Notes: generated from the sequence alone by a model not told the origin. Shown: positions 25,269-33,444, counted from the stretch's first letter. The stretch: 64,000 bases of DNA from Dokdonia sp. PRO95 (GCF_000355805.1 NZ_CM001837.1:1826155-1890154); one strand, 5' to 3'. Numbers and translations: made by a program.

Positions 25269-25528
25269 TGGGTAAGAAGGTACTTCATAAAGAGTTTGAA
25301 GATGCCTTCCGTAGGGTGAGTAATTCTTCTCAAGAATTTCCGCCAGATGTATTGCTGCAGTTTTATGCGTTATACAAACAAGCTACGCAAAAGAACACCT
25401 TTAGCCATAATGAAGGCGAACACGAGCTTGTGAGTGCTTTTAAAATCAATGCGCTACTTCAGGTAAAAGGTATGACGGAAGATGAGGCAATGGAGGCTTA
25501 TGTAGAAGCTGCAAAGAAGTACCTCTAA
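25268..25528 (+). CDS. Acyl-CoA-binding protein
   Basis: 86 aa, the usual size of a stand-alone ACBP. Four-helix signature residues are visible: EFEDAFRRVSNSSQEFPPDVLLQFYALYKQAT and the C-terminal EDEAMEAYVEAAKKYL. Such proteins buffer long-chain acyl-CoA, are best known from eukaryotes and occur in some bacteria. Translational coupling to psd points to a role in supplying acyl groups or controlling their pool during phospholipid synthesis. Confidence 0.92.
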   Translation: MGKKVLHKEFEDAFRRVSNSSQEFPPDVLLQFYALYKQATQKNTFSHNEGEHELVSAFKINALLQVKGMTEDEAMEAYVEAAKKYL

Positions 25529-25550
25529 CAAGAAAAATAACATAAATAAA

Positions 25551-25580
25551 AAGGCGTCTAAATAATTTTAGACGCCTTTT
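25551..25580. terminator. Bidirectional terminator between ACBP and valS
   Basis: Perfect 12-bp stem AAGGCGTCTAAA/TTTAGACGCCTT with loop TAAT, followed by a T-run on the plus strand; the A-run upstream serves the convergent valS. Confidence 0.92.
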
Positions 25581-25602
25581 TTTTGTGATATATGTAAGTC
25601 TA

Positions 25603-28236
25603 TTAAGACAAACTAGCCAGTCGTTTTTCTAGCGCTTCTATTTTTGCTTCGGCATCTGCCATCTTTTGTTTTTCGATAGCGACTACCTTCTCTGGTGCGT
25701 TGCTTACAAAACGCTCATTAGATAGCTTTTTTGAAACCGACATTAAGAATCCTTTTGTGTATTTAAGTTCTTCCTCAATTTTTGCAACTTCGGCTTCTAC
25801 ATCAATAGCTCCCGCAAGAGGTATGAAGTACTCATTAGATTTTACTCTAAAAGATAGTGCTCCGTCTAGTGGCGCTTTCGCGAAAGCGATCTCACTCACA
25901 TTACCTAGTTTTGAGATGATACTATTGTAATCACTAGAAACTTCTTCATTGCTTAGAACGTGCACTTCTATAGCGTCTTTAAAAGCGATGTTTTTACTTT
26001 TTCTAATAGTTCGTATACCTGAAATCACTTGTGAGGCGTAGTCAAAATCTGCAATGATTTTTTCATTTAACGCACCACCTTCTGGCCATTTATTGATAAT
26101 CAAAGCCTCTTCTGGAGTACGCGTAGCGATAGTCTGCCAGATCTCTTCAGATGCAAATGGGATAAATGGGTGAAGTATGCGTAGGTTATTTTCAAAAGCT
26201 GCAATTACCGCGTCGTAGGTCTTGCGATCTATAGGTTGCTGGTATGCTGGTTTTATAATCTCTAGTAACCACCCGCAGAAGTCGTTCCATACCACTTTGT
26301 AACTCGCCATAAGTGCGTCTGAGATACGGTACTTTGAGAAGTGATCTTCTATCTCTAGAAGTGTTTGGTTAAAACGGTTTGTATACCACTCAATACCTTG
26401 CGCGCTATGTGCTGGTTGTGGTATAGTCTCGTCTATCTCCCATCCCTGTATGAGGCTAAAAGCGCTCAAGTTTTTCTTGATAAATCCTTTTCCTTGTTTA
26501 AGAAGATCTTCGTCAAACATAAGGTCGTTACCGGCAGCACTACTTAATAATAGTCCTACGCGCACACCATCTGCTCCATATTCTTTAATAAGTTCTAGTG
26601 CATCTGGTGAGTTACCTAGTGACTTAGACATCTTGCGACGCTGCTTGTCACGTACTAAACCTGTGAGGTAAACATTTTGGAAAGGTCTTTTGTCTGTGTA
26701 CTCATATCCCGCTATGATCATACGCGCTACCCAGAAGAATAAAATATCTGGTCCCGTTACAAGATCATTAGTAGGGTAGTAGTAGTTAAACTCCTCGTTA
26801 TCTGGATTGCGCACTCCGTCAAAAACACTCATAGGCCATAACCAAGAGCTGAACCAAGTGTCCATAGCATCTTCGTCTTGGCGTAAATCTTCGGCAGTGA
26901 GGGAGTCGTTTCCGGTACGCTTTCGCGAAAGCGTAACAGCATCCTCAATAGATTCGGCAACTACAAAATCTTCCTTTCCTTCTCCATAGAAGTAAGCAGG
27001 AATTTGCTGTCCCCACCATAGCTGGCGAGAGATGTTCCAGTCACGTATGTTCTCCATCCAGTGACGGTAGGTGTTTTCAAACTTCTTAGGAAATAACTTT
27101 ACATCTCCAGTTTCTAGTACGGCTTTTATGGCAGGCTTTACAAGCTCTTCCATTTTAAGGAACCACTGGTCTGATAGTCTAGGCTCTATTACCGCCTTTG
27201 TACGCTCAGATGTTCCTACTTTATTAACGTGGTTTTCTGTCTTTACTAGAGCACCTAGTTCTTCAAGTTCTTTTTTTATAGCCTTGCGCACTACAAAGCG
27301 ATCTTGACCTTCATAGTGAAGCCCAAAACTGTTAAGAGAAGCGTCATCATTAAAGATGTCTATTACTTCTAGCTTATGTTTGTCACCCAGCATCTTGTCA
27401 TTCTCATCGTGTGCTGGTGTTACCTTAAGGCAACCTGTACCAAACTCAAGATCTACATACTCATCTTCTATAATAGGAATCACGCGCCCACTTATAGGTA
27501 CAATGGCTTTCTTTCCTTTAAGATGTGTGAATCGCTCGTCATTTGGGTTAATACAAATCGCTGTATCGCCAAAAATAGTCTCTGGTCTCGTAGTCGCTAT
27601 TGTTAATAACTCCTCAGATCCTTCTAGTTTATAATTTATGTAATAGAGTAAGCCTTGTCGCTCTTCGTGTATTACCTCCTCGTCAGAGAGGGTTGTTTTT
27701 GCTTCTGGATCCCAGTTTACCATACGGTAACCGCGATATATCAATCCTTTATTATAAAGATCTACAAATGTTTTTATAACAGACTCAGACATTGCTGGAT
27801 CCATAGTAAAAGCTGTGCGCTCCCAGTCGCAAGAGGCTCCTAGTTTTTTAAGTTGGTCAAGTATAACGCCGCCATATTCTTCTTTCCATTCCCAGGCGTG
27901 GGCAAGAAATTCCTCACGAGTAAGGTCAGATTTTTTGATGCCTTGATCTTTAAGTCTGGCAACTACCTTTGCCTCTGTAGCAATAGATGCGTGGTCTGTA
28001 CCAGGTACCCAGCACGCATTTTTACCTAGTAATCTTGCACGACGTATTAATACGTCTTGTATCGTGTTGTTAAGCATATGTCCCATATGTAAGACACCTG
28101 TCACGTTAGGAGGTGGGATTACAATGGTGTATGGTTCTCTATCATCTGGTGTAGAATGGAAATAATTATGCTCCATCCAGTAGCTGTACCACTTATCTTC
28201 TACCTGTGTAGAATCATATTTTGACGCTATGCTCAT
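25603..28236 (-). CDS. valS: Valyl-tRNA synthetase
   Basis: 877 aa class Ia synthetase. HIGH-equivalent HMGH is at 50-53 and KMSKS at 535-539. The editing domain (about 210-345, TTRPETIFGDTAI) and the C-terminal coiled-coil arm (KIEEELKYTKGFL ... IEALEKRLASLS) are present. It charges tRNA-Val and hydrolyses misacylated Thr-tRNA. Unusually, it carries two palindrome copies in different frames: LSRKR at 436-440 and AFAKA at 784-788, both in poorly conserved loops. A -7-like TACTTTTG lies on the minus strand at 28267-28274, 30 nt upstream of the ATG. Confidence 0.98.
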   Translation of the reverse strand: MSIASKYDSTQVEDKWYSYWMEHNYFHSTPDDREPYTIVIPPPNVTGVLHMGHMLNNTIQDVLIRRARLLGKNACWVPGTDHASIATEAKVVARLKDQGIKKSDLTREEFLAHAWEWKEEYGGVILDQLKKLGASCDWERTAFTMDPAMSESVIKTFVDLYNKGLIYRGYRMVNWDPEAKTTLSDEEVIHEERQGLLYYINYKLEGSEELLTIATTRPETIFGDTAICINPNDERFTHLKGKKAIVPISGRVIPIIEDEYVDLEFGTGCLKVTPAHDENDKMLGDKHKLEVIDIFNDDASLNSFGLHYEGQDRFVVRKAIKKELEELGALVKTENHVNKVGTSERTKAVIEPRLSDQWFLKMEELVKPAIKAVLETGDVKLFPKKFENTYRHWMENIRDWNISRQLWWGQQIPAYFYGEGKEDFVVAESIEDAVTLSRKRTGNDSLTAEDLRQDEDAMDTWFSSWLWPMSVFDGVRNPDNEEFNYYYPTNDLVTGPDILFFWVARMIIAGYEYTDKRPFQNVYLTGLVRDKQRRKMSKSLGNSPDALELIKEYGADGVRVGLLLSSAAGNDLMFDEDLLKQGKGFIKKNLSAFSLIQGWEIDETIPQPAHSAQGIEWYTNRFNQTLLEIEDHFSKYRISDALMASYKVVWNDFCGWLLEIIKPAYQQPIDRKTYDAVIAAFENNLRILHPFIPFASEEIWQTIATRTPEEALIINKWPEGGALNEKIIADFDYASQVISGIRTIRKSKNIAFKDAIEVHVLSNEEVSSDYNSIISKLGNVSEIAFAKAPLDGALSFRVKSNEYFIPLAGAIDVEAEVAKIEEELKYTKGFLMSVSKKLSNERFVSNAPEKVVAIEKQKMADAEAKIEALEKRLASLS
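25874..25887. repeat. Palindrome copy 6 (in valS, AFAKA frame)
   Basis: GCTTTCGCGAAAGC, minus-strand reading EIAFAKAPL at residues 784-788 of ValS, between the anticodon-binding region and the coiled-coil arm. Confidence 0.95.
26917..26934. repeat. Palindrome copy 7, 18-bp form (in valS, LSRK frame)
   Basis: ACGCTTTCGCGAAAGCGT, minus-strand reading VTLSRKRTG near residues 435-440, in a loop of the catalytic domain insert. Confidence 0.95.
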
Positions 28237-28360
28237 AGTTTGGTCTGATTATTGTCTTATAGATGGCAAAAGTAGGGATAACAGTAGGATTAATATATAG
28301 TCTACGTGCTATTTTTGGTACATATGTACGTTATCGTCACGTGTTAATGTTAATATCATT

Positions 28361-28393
28361 TTTTGGCAGGCAGGTATTTTGTGACTACATTTG
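28361..28393 (+). promoter_or_regulatory. Promoter of the DUF1573 gene
   Basis: TTTTG at 28361-28365, a 20-nt spacer and a perfect -7 box TACATTTG (28386-28393). It is the best full match to the Bacteroidota promoter pattern in the window; the leader would be about 17 nt. Confidence 0.7.
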
Positions 28394-28416
28394 AATTCCC
28401 TCAAATATTTAAAATT

Positions 28417-28803
28417 ATGAAAAAGGTACTATTTTTATTTGTCGCTATGCTTCTAGTAGTAAGCGTTAAAGCACAAGAGAAAAGAGCTGAAATCACTTTT
28501 GATTCAGAAGTTGTAGATTACGGTGAGGTAGATTATGGTGCAGATGGTGTACGTAAGTTTACTTTTACAAATACAGGAGATGATGTGCTTATCGTAGCAA
28601 GAGTATACTCTACTTGCGGTTGTACAATACCTAAAAAACCAGAAAACCCTATCCAGCCAGGAGAAAAAGGTGAGATAGAAGTAAAGTATGATACTAAGCG
28701 CCCTGGACCTATTAGAAAAACGATTACAGTTTATTCTAATGCATCTGAGGTTCCACAAAGCCTTAAGATTAAAGGGACAGTAAAGCCAGAGGCTGGAGAG
28801 TAA
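28417..28803 (+). CDS. DUF1573 domain secreted protein
   Basis: 128 aa from ATG 28417; a longer frame from 28363 would include the promoter and is rejected. Signal peptide about 1-19 (VSVKAQ). The DUF1573 immunoglobulin-like (ASH/PapD-like) domain carries the conserved TFTNTGDDVLIVARVYSTCGCTIP and KPIQPGEKG-type GEIEVKYDT pattern. These are abundant envelope proteins in Bacteroidota with unknown function, possibly structural or chaperone-like. Monocistronic, with its own promoter and terminator. Confidence 0.93.
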   Translation: MKKVLFLFVAMLLVVSVKAQEKRAEITFDSEVVDYGEVDYGADGVRKFTFTNTGDDVLIVARVYSTCGCTIPKKPENPIQPGEKGEIEVKYDTKRPGPIRKTITVYSNASEVPQSLKIKGTVKPEAGE

Positions 28804-28825
28804 CATTACTTTAAACAAAGCAACT

Positions 28826-28853
28826 AAAGACCGTTTTATAGCGGTCTTTTTTT
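28826..28853 (+). terminator. Terminator after the DUF1573 gene
   Basis: Stem AAAGACCG/CGGTCTTT with loop TTTTATAG and a T-run of seven or more. Palindrome copy 8 starts 5 bp beyond. Confidence 0.88.
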
Positions 28854-28857
28854 ATGC

Positions 28858-28871
28858 GCTTTCGCGAAAGC
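28858..28871. repeat. Palindrome copy 8 (intergenic)
   Basis: GCTTTCGCGAAAGC directly after the DUF1573 terminator, 67 bp before the aminotransferase start. Confidence 0.95.
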
Positions 28872-28937
28872 AAAATACCCTCCTTCTAGTTTTAAAAACC
28901 ACAATAATTTCCTCATTTTTGTATAAAAAAATATTCA

Positions 28938-30128
28938 ATGCCAGCAATATCAAAGAAGGGGCTCGCAATGCCTCAATCGCCTATACGTAAACTCGTACCT
29001 TTTGCAGAAGGAGCAAAGGCTAGAGGAATAAAAATTCACCAACTTAACATTGGCCAGCCAGATATCAAGACGCCACAAGTAGCGCTAGATGCTGTAAAGA
29101 ATAATGATCTTGAAGTTTTAGCATATAGTCACAGTGCAGGATTTCAGTCTTATAGAGATAAGCTAGCTAGCTATTATAGCAACCACGGTATAGATGTCTC
29201 GTCTGAAGATATTATCATATCTACCGGAGGATCTGAAGCCTTATTATTTGCAATGGGATCTGTTACAGACCCAGGAGATGAGATTATTATTCCAGAGCCT
29301 TTTTATGCAAACTACAACGGTTTTGCAACGGCGAGTGGTGTTAAGGTTGTACCTGTAATATCTACACTAGAAGAGGGATTTGCTTTGCCTCCTATATCAG
29401 ATTTTGAGAAGTTAATCTCAGATAAAACAAAGGCTATCGTTATCTGTAACCCAGGTAATCCTACTGGATATCTATACTCAGAAGATGAGATACGCCAGCT
29501 TGCAGAGCTTGTAAAGAAGCACGACCTATTCCTCATTGCAGATGAGGTCTATCGTGAGTTTGCTTACGACGGTCACAAGCATCACTCAGTGATGAAGCAG
29601 CGTGATATAGATGCTCATACTATTATGATAGACTCTGTATCAAAACGTTTCTCGATGTGTGGTGCTCGTATAGGATGTATCGTAAGTCGCAATAAAGAAC
29701 TTATGAGCACAGCGATGAAGTTTGCACAAGCACGTTTAAGTCCTCCTACATTTGCACAAATCGCATCTGAGGCTGCACTAGACACACCTCAATCATACTT
29801 TGACGACGTGATTGAAGAGTATGTATCTAGAAGAAATACACTTGTAGCAGGACTAGAGGCAATACCTGGAGTAAAAGTAGCAAAGCCTAAAGGTGCTTTT
29901 TACTGTATTGCAGAGCTACCTGTAAAAAATGCAGATGCTTTTGCACAATGGTTGCTAGAGTCTTATGATCTAGATGGAAAAACCATTATGGTTGCACCAG
30001 CAGCAGGTTTTTACAGCAGTGATAATGTAGGTCTTAATCAAGTGAGAATTGCTTATGTGCTAGAAGAAAACCATCTTAAAGAAGCAGTTACTATTCTTAA
30101 AGCTGCTTTAGAACAATACCAAGATTAA
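28938..30128 (+). CDS. Pyridoxal-phosphate aminotransferase, class I/II (aspartate aminotransferase type)
   Basis: 396 aa. PLP lysine K236 in DSVSKRFSMCGARIG, substrate-side NPGNPTG (171-177) and ADEVYREF (201-208) are intact. The sequence resembles the Ib aspartate/aromatic aminotransferase group, transferring amino groups between aspartate (or another amino acid) and 2-oxoglutarate. Substrate cannot be fixed from sequence. Its stop overlaps the murB start (TAATG), linking it to peptidoglycan precursor synthesis. Confidence 0.93.
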   Translation: MPAISKKGLAMPQSPIRKLVPFAEGAKARGIKIHQLNIGQPDIKTPQVALDAVKNNDLEVLAYSHSAGFQSYRDKLASYYSNHGIDVSSEDIIISTGGSEALLFAMGSVTDPGDEIIIPEPFYANYNGFATASGVKVVPVISTLEEGFALPPISDFEKLISDKTKAIVICNPGNPTGYLYSEDEIRQLAELVKKHDLFLIADEVYREFAYDGHKHHSVMKQRDIDAHTIMIDSVSKRFSMCGARIGCIVSRNKELMSTAMKFAQARLSPPTFAQIASEAALDTPQSYFDDVIEEYVSRRNTLVAGLEAIPGVKVAKPKGAFYCIAELPVKNADAFAQWLLESYDLDGKTIMVAPAAGFYSSDNVGLNQVRIAYVLEENHLKEAVTILKAALEQYQD

Positions 30129-31147
30129 TGACAGTACAAGAAAACGTATCGCTTAAGGCATACAATACCTTTGGTATAGATGTAAACGCTCGCTTTTTTG
30201 CGAGCGTTTCTTCTGTACAGCAATTGCAAGAGTTGCTGGGAGATGCTAGATATCCAGATCCTTTTGTTATAGGCGGAGGGAGCAATATGCTACTCACACA
30301 AGATGTAAATAGACTTGTGATACATCTCGATATTAAAGAGATATCACTTATAGATGATTCGTTTTCAAAAAATGAAGTACTACTCAAAGTTGCTGGTGGC
30401 GAAAACTGGCACGAGTTTGTACTCTATTGTGTAGCACATAATCTGGGAGGTGTAGAAAACCTATCGCTTATCCCTGGTAATGTAGGTACATCACCAGTGC
30501 AAAATATAGGTGCCTACGGTGTAGAGCTCAAAGATACTTTTTATGAGTGCGAGGCTGTGCGTAGAGACACTCAAGAGGTGAGGGTGTTTACGCTAGAAGA
30601 TTGTGCTTTTGGCTATCGTGATTCGGTATTTAAAAATGAGCTTAAAGATGCCTACGTCATTACCTCTGTCACCTTTAAACTCACAAAGAGTAATCATAAT
30701 ATAAATACTGAATACGGTGCTATTTTTGACACGCTTAAAGCGAAAGAAATCACAACGCCTACATTAAAAGATGTGTCAGATGCCGTTATAGCTATCAGGC
30801 AGTCTAAGCTTCCAGATCCTAAGAAAATAGGGAATAGCGGATCTTTCTTTAAGAATCCAGTGATCTCACAAGCGCAGTTTACTCAACTTAGAAAAGTGCA
30901 TACAGAAATCCCTTTTTATCCCATAGGTAATGAGCAGATTAAGGTGCCCGCTGGATGGCTCATCGAGCAAGCAGGCTTTAAGGGGAAACGCTTTGGCGAT
31001 GCTGGTATACACGATAGGCAGGCTCTGGTACTCGTAAATCACGGTAATGCTACAGGTCAAGAAGTGTGGGCAGTTGCAATGAAAGTACAAGCGGCAGTAG
31101 AGGAGAAGTTTGGGATAAAGATTGTTCCAGAGGTGAATGTGATATAA
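30128..31147 (+). CDS. murB: UDP-N-acetylenolpyruvoylglucosamine reductase
   Basis: 339 aa, the long E. coli-like type I form. FAD-binding GGGSNMLL (49-56), IPGNVGTSPVQNIGAYGVELKD and the catalytic Ser loop GNSGSFFKNP are present, and the C-terminal GWLIEQAGFKGKRFGDAGIHDRQALVLVN is typical. It reduces UDP-GlcNAc-enolpyruvate to UDP-MurNAc. A perfect 10-bp hairpin lies in the first codons (30184-30209). It is followed 3 bp after the stop by palindrome copy 9. Confidence 0.97.
   Translation: MTVQENVSLKAYNTFGIDVNARFFASVSSVQQLQELLGDARYPDPFVIGGGSNMLLTQDVNRLVIHLDIKEISLIDDSFSKNEVLLKVAGGENWHEFVLYCVAHNLGGVENLSLIPGNVGTSPVQNIGAYGVELKDTFYECEAVRRDTQEVRVFTLEDCAFGYRDSVFKNELKDAYVITSVTFKLTKSNHNINTEYGAIFDTLKAKEITTPTLKDVSDAVIAIRQSKLPDPKKIGNSGSFFKNPVISQAQFTQLRKVHTEIPFYPIGNEQIKVPAGWLIEQAGFKGKRFGDAGIHDRQALVLVNHGNATGQEVWAVAMKVQAAVEEKFGIKIVPEVNVI
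30184..30209 (+). promoter_or_regulatory. Perfect hairpin inside the murB 5' coding region
   Basis: Stem AAACGCTCGC/GCGAGCGTTT with a six-T loop, starting 57 nt after the murB ATG and encoding NARFFASV. Strong and GC-rich compared with surrounding sequence. It might modulate translation or transcription of murB; that role is inferred. Confidence 0.5.
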
Positions 31148-31149
31148 TT

Positions 31150-31165
31150 ACGCTTTCGCGAAAGC
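31150..31165. repeat. Palindrome copy 9, after murB
   Basis: The core GCTTTCGCGAAAGC at 31152-31165 is preceded by AC, starting 3 bp after the murB stop codon. An A-run follows that belongs to the convergent terminator. Confidence 0.95.
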
Positions 31166-31167
31166 TT

Positions 31168-31193
31168 AAAAAAAAGCCCCACTCGCGTGAGGC
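31168..31193 (-). terminator. Terminator of the fasciclin gene
   Basis: On the minus strand the stem GCCTCAC/GTGGGGC (one G-U pair) with loop GCGA is followed by a T-tract (A-run 31168-31175 on plus). Confidence 0.82.
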
Positions 31194-31210
31194 CTCAACT
31201 AAACTAAACT

Positions 31211-31723
31211 TTAGTTGCTAGGTGATAGCACTGTATCTGCCACGTGTATGATGCCGTTTTTCCCATTGATATCGGTCTTAGTGAGAAGCGAAGTGTGACC
31301 CGTTGTATCTGTAATTGCTATTTTATTATCCTTTAAGGTAGCCACGAGCTGCTGGCCATTTACTGTCTGTAATGTAAAACTGCCATTTTCTACATTTATT
31401 TTATTTATTATTTCTGTCTCGGTTAGTGATCCGGCTATGACGTGATATGACAGAATAGATGCGAGCGTTGCTTTGTTTTCTGGGTTGAGAAGGTTTGCTA
31501 GTTGTTTAGGAGGTAGTTTATCAAACGCTTCATTAGTGGGGGCAAATATGGTGTATGGTCCACTTTTTTTAAGTGTTGATACAAGCCCTGCAGCTTTTAT
31601 GGTCGTAATAAATGTTGTGTGATCTTCAGAGAGTAAGATGATGTCTACCACGTCTGATTGTGCATAAGTGGATAACGAAAAGAATGAGATTACTGCAATT
31701 AAAATTATATTTTTGGGTTTCAT
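31211..31723 (-). CDS. Secreted fasciclin (FAS1) domain protein
   Basis: 170 aa. Signal peptide about 1-21 (STYAQ) and a single FAS1 domain with H1 motif YTIFAPTNEAFDKLP, central SYHVIAGSLT and H2 motif GIIHVADTVLSP. FAS1 proteins are cell-surface adhesion or ligand-binding modules. It is divergent from the ECF sigma/RskA-like anti-sigma pair at 31847-33165 with a 123-bp gap. That is the arrangement expected if it is their target. Confidence 0.93.
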   Translation of the reverse strand: MKPKNIILIAVISFFSLSTYAQSDVVDIILLSEDHTTFITTIKAAGLVSTLKKSGPYTIFAPTNEAFDKLPPKQLANLLNPENKATLASILSYHVIAGSLTETEIINKINVENGSFTLQTVNGQQLVATLKDNKIAITDTTGHTSLLTKTDINGKNGIIHVADTVLSPSN

Positions 31724-31846
31724 AATAATACGTTGTTTGCAGAGTTTATAGTAAAATCTTTTCCTTTTATAATTATACGCATTAACTTGAGGTGCGGGAT
31801 GGATTTGTATTCTTAAGATTTTGTTAATTCAAGAAAAACTTACTTT

Positions 31847-32401
31847 TTGAAGACATTTGTCGAAAAACATATTGTAGAACTCCTTAAGGCTGGAGATGAG
31901 CGTGCTATAGGGTTATTATATGACAACTATGCAGATGCATTGTATGGTGTAGCGATTAAAGTGACTCATGATGAAGAGCTTGCTCAAGACGTATTACAAG
32001 AGTCTTTTGTGAAAATCTGGAAAAACGCACATAAGTATGATGCAGACAAAGCGCGTCTATTTACGTGGCTTTTTAGGGTGGTCCAGAATACGGCTATAGA
32101 CAAAGTGCGTAGCCGCAAAAGAAAAATGAATAAAGAAGTCCAAACAGACGATTCTAACGTATATCATTTACAGTCTACATCACTAGCTATAGAACATATG
32201 GATCTTCAAGAACATGCAGATGGGCTTGAAGATAAATATAGGGTTGTTATTGATGCTTTGTTTTTTCAAGGAATGACTCAGCAAGAAGCGAGTGATGAGT
32301 TAAATATCCCGTTAGGTACCGTAAAGTCTAGGTTAAAAATAGGCTTACGAGAACTGCGTAAACTGTTTGGAGTATTATTTTTTATGATCAGTGTGTTATG
32401 A
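31847..32401 (+). CDS. ECF RNA polymerase sigma factor (SigK-like neighbourhood)
   Basis: 184 aa from a TTG start; no in-frame ATG precedes region 2. Sigma region 2 (LLYDNYADALYGVAIKVT, LAQDVLQESFVKIWKN, FTWLFRVVQNTAIDKVRSR) and region 4 (YRVVIDALFFQGMTQQEASDELNIP followed by GTVKSRLKIG) are complete. Its 3' end overlaps the anti-sigma gene by 4 bp (ATGA), so the pair is translationally coupled. The neighbouring divergent fasciclin gene is a likely target. Confidence 0.93.
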   Translation: MKTFVEKHIVELLKAGDERAIGLLYDNYADALYGVAIKVTHDEELAQDVLQESFVKIWKNAHKYDADKARLFTWLFRVVQNTAIDKVRSRKRKMNKEVQTDDSNVYHLQSTSLAIEHMDLQEHADGLEDKYRVVIDALFFQGMTQQEASDELNIPLGTVKSRLKIGLRELRKLFGVLFFMISVL

Positions 32402-33165
32402 GTGATAGAGTTTCACAATTTTTAGAGAGCGATTTATTAGAGCGTTACCTTCTAGGAGCTACCTCGCCTATAGAATCTCAGGAAGCTGAGCATTTTATAG
32501 CTAAGTATCCAGAGGTGGAGCAGACTTATATAGAATTACAAGAAAACCTTGAGAATTATGCGACATCATATGCTGCAAAAGCGCCTGATGAATTGCGTGC
32601 TAGTATAGTAAAAGCAACTAGGACTAAGCCTAAACGTGCTTTGCCTATTCTTGCGATTACGGCATGTATGATTGCAGCATTTTTTGGGCTAGTAGCTATT
32701 ATGATTTACAACCAAAATCAAGAGTTGTTAGAAGATCGAAGGTTTACATCAAATCTACTTGAAAACTTAAATGATGATATTGTTTCAAATAGGGAGATGT
32801 TACAGTCTGTAGAGGAGCAATTTATGATTCTCAATAATACCTCAACTCAGAAATATATTTTACAAGGTAATGTACGTGCACAGCGACTAGAGGCTGTTGC
32901 CTACGTCAACGAGCTAGAGCAGCGTTCATACATACACGTTAATTCGTTGCCAGAGCTTCCAGACGAGCAAGTATACCAGATGTGGGCATCTGTAGATGGT
33001 ACACTTGTACCTCTAGACATCTTAAAAGTCACAAAAGATAATCTGGTTGAGATTCCATATGAAGAACGCATGGCTAGTATTAATATTACCATAGAGCCTA
33101 AAGGTGGGAGCAAGGAAGCTACACAAGCAAATGAAGTTGCGACCATAAATTTTGATAATAATTAA
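32398..33165 (+). CDS. Membrane anti-sigma factor, RskA-like
   Basis: 255 aa. A cytoplasmic N-terminal domain (about 1-78, LLERYLLGATSPIESQEAEHF) without the HxxxCxxC zinc motif, one membrane helix (about 81-104) and a periplasmic RskA C-terminal domain (VYQMWASVDGTLVPLDIL ... SINITIEPKGGS). RskA-type proteins hold an ECF sigma at the membrane until released by regulated proteolysis. Coupled to the sigma gene by the ATGA overlap. Confidence 0.9.
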   Translation: MSDRVSQFLESDLLERYLLGATSPIESQEAEHFIAKYPEVEQTYIELQENLENYATSYAAKAPDELRASIVKATRTKPKRALPILAITACMIAAFFGLVAIMIYNQNQELLEDRRFTSNLLENLNDDIVSNREMLQSVEEQFMILNNTSTQKYILQGNVRAQRLEAVAYVNELEQRSYIHVNSLPELPDEQVYQMWASVDGTLVPLDILKVTKDNLVEIPYEERMASINITIEPKGGSKEATQANEVATINFDNN

Positions 33166-33188
33166 GGCTTTTCCTTCTTTCAAAAAAC

Positions 33189-33219
33189 TTTTACTTGATA
33201 ATGCCTTTCTGTATCTTTG
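33189..33219 (+). promoter_or_regulatory. Promoter for the Cys-rich peptide/GT2/sigma/Nramp operon
   Basis: A TTTT run (33189-33192), 19-nt spacer and a perfect -7 box TATCTTTG (33212-33219), 15 nt before the ATG at 33235. Confidence 0.55.
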
Positions 33220-33234
33220 TGCAAAATAATTGTC

Positions 33235-33432
33235 ATGGAGTTACTACTAATTACACTAGTCCTTCTTGCACTATCTGTAGCAGGTATTGCAATCAAAATT
33301 TGGGCAAAAAAAGATGGTAAATTTGCAGGTACCTGTGCTAGTCAAAGTCCTTTTCTTAATAAAAGTGGCGAGGCTTGCGGTATGTGCGGTAAAATGCCCG
33401 AAGAAATGGGTGACTGTTCTGTAGAGAAATAA
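33235..33432 (+). CDS. Small membrane-anchored Cys-rich protein
   Basis: 65 aa from ATG 33235. One N-terminal membrane helix (about 2-24) is followed by a short soluble tail with four cysteines (C34, C48, C51, C61), including a CGMCGK CxxC motif. This suggests a metal or redox site facing the cytoplasm or periplasm. Such small proteins occur widely in Bacteroidota and are usually annotated only as membrane or secreted proteins. It opens a tight operon with GT2 (12-bp gap), an ECF sigma and an Nramp-like transporter. Confidence 0.8.
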   Translation: MELLLITLVLLALSVAGIAIKIWAKKDGKFAGTCASQSPFLNKSGEACGMCGKMPEEMGDCSVEK

Positions 33433-33444
33433 GACCTCTATCTG

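Noticed and set aside
30407-30424. TGGCAC-N5-TGTA as a sigma-54 promoter
   Set aside because: Inside murB coding sequence and the -12 element is not TTGC.
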